DNA from: Bordetella parapertussis
GTDB taxonomy: Bacteria; Pseudomonadota; Gammaproteobacteria; Burkholderiales; Burkholderiaceae_B
NCBI GenBank assembly: GCA_943331855.1
Contig: CALQNE010000005.1
Location: 1 to 39,256, forward strand
DNA: 39,256 nt
Direction: 5' to 3'
This document shows positions 38,675 to 39,256 of this stretch, one piece after another (positions within the stretch are counted from its first letter, which is position 1; each line of letters begins with the position of its first letter). The position numbers and the translations under genes were made by a program. Under the pieces are notes generated by a model that was not told the origin of the DNA, made no database searches, and saw nothing but the letters and a program-made list of their open reading frames with translations.

Positions 38675-39256
38675 TCAGACGGGCAGGGTCAGCAGCTTAA
38701 GTAACTTTTGCACGAGCGGGCTCTCAAGTCGGTTTAAATGCAGCACTAAATCAAAATGATTGGTGTCTGGCATGTCGACATATTCGGCCTCAAAGCCTCT
38801 GGCCTGCCAAGCAGTTAGGTAATCTTGGGATTGGCGTTTGAATTCGGTAGTCTCATTTGAGCCATAGCTGACCAAAATTGGTGGTCCCTGTTCGGGCAAT
38901 GCAAAGATTGGGCTATTGCGGTGCGCATCCTCAAGGCTCAGATGCATCCAGTCATTGATGTGGGTGTCGACCAGCGGGGTCAGGTCGTACAGGCCGCTCA
39001 GCAAGACTGCACCCGCTATTGCAGCCGAATCCATGCCATAGTTTTGTTGCCACCCGCTTGCAAGCACCATCCCCGCAAGGTGCCCGCCAGCCGAGCTGCC
39101 GGCAATCACCAAACGCTGGCCATCGCCGTGATGTTGTTCGATGTGGTGATGTACCCAAGTCACGGCGCGACGGGTTTGATCCACGATGTGGTCGAGCGTG
39201 ACCGCGGGGGCAAGCGAGTAATTGACTGCGACGACGGTGATGCCAGCCCGGGTTAA
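38675..39256 (-). CDS. Alpha/beta hydrolase (arylformamidase/esterase-like), 3' part
   Basis: The frame is open to the right edge, and the residues before the GTG at 39184 (GITVVAVNYSLAPAVTLDHI) continue the family pattern, so the gene begins outside the window. The visible 193 residues contain the nucleophile elbow GSSAGG, the acid region SYGSNETTEFKRQS and the His in DTNHFD. Together these are a serine-hydrolase triad of the HSL/kynurenine-formamidase-like type. The missing N-terminal third would carry the HGG oxyanion loop. Substrate is uncertain; N-formylkynurenine hydrolysis is one possibility. Confidence 0.87.
   Translation of the reverse strand, partial: LTRAGITVVAVNYSLAPAVTLDHIVDQTRRAVTWVHHHIEQHHGDGQRLVIAGSSAGGHLAGMVLASGWQQNYGMDSAAIAGAVLLSGLYDLTPLVDTHINDWMHLSLEDAHRNSPIFALPEQGPPILVSYGSNETTEFKRQSQDYLTAWQARGFEAEYVDMPDTNHFDLVLHLNRLESPLVQKLLKLLTLPV

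Noticed and set aside
38657..38686. CTGCCCG/CGGGCAG hairpin near the hydrolase stop
   Set aside because: It overlaps the stop codon region, has a 16-base loop and no U-tract on the transcribed strand, so I do not call it a terminator.
39182..39184. GTG as start of the alpha/beta hydrolase
   Set aside because: The frame continues to the window edge with conserved hydrolase residues, so the gene is truncated by the window.

Overview
The window reads as a chromosomal segment of a mid-GC betaproteobacterium, most likely Burkholderiales and close to Alcaligenaceae. This is inferred from gene content: a DUF3460-scpA-panC cluster, a pilD-coaE-zapD cluster, a Bug/TctC-type receptor, a Nudix hydrolase fused to a thiamine-phosphate-synthase-like domain, a DUF815 ATPase next to argJ, and a large fused indolepyruvate:ferredoxin oxidoreductase. 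No rRNA, tRNA, CRISPR array, insertion sequence or phage gene was seen. Coding density is very high and no gene-free gap exceeds 300 bases.

Layout. (1) 1-2226 is the 3' part of an indolepyruvate:ferredoxin oxidoreductase that begins outside the window; it ends at a long hairpin (2271-2341) before convergent genes. (2) 2354-12589 is the most distinctive block. A DUF35 zinc-ribbon protein and a thiolase-fold protein lacking the usual nucleophilic Cys are transcribed leftward. A tandem-fused CaiB/BaiF CoA-transferase, a complete dipeptide-type ABC importer (receptor, two permeases, fused double ATPase) and an SDR dehydrogenase are transcribed rightward, the last four with 4-base stop/start overlaps. 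Together they look like an uptake, CoA-activation and carbon-carbon cleavage pathway for an unknown organic acid. (3) 12593-14247 is ftsE-ftsX on the minus strand. (4) 14433-19630 is a general amino-acid ABC importer (aapJQMP) followed by a Bug-type receptor, with a strong hairpin between the receptor gene and the first permease gene. (5) 19650-21095 is a DHA2-type MFS exporter. (6) 21187-23133 is DUF3460-scpA-panC. (7) 23236-26561 holds a small receiver-less LuxR-type regulator, an NlpE-like lipoprotein on the minus strand, a short prepilin peptidase, coaE and zapD. (8) 26580-35582 is a complete RND efflux operon (adaptor, two inner-membrane pumps, outer-membrane lipoprotein channel). (9) 35526-38597 on the minus strand is argJ, a DUF815 ATPase and a Nudix/ThiE-like fusion; the last overlaps the end of the efflux channel gene by 57 bases. 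(10) 38675-39256 is the 3' part of an alpha/beta hydrolase that runs off the right edge.

Several genes (thiolase-like, second dipeptide permease, panC, zapD) appear to use TTG starts, three of them with good Shine-Dalgarno spacing. The best candidate for something undescribed is the block at 2354-12589.
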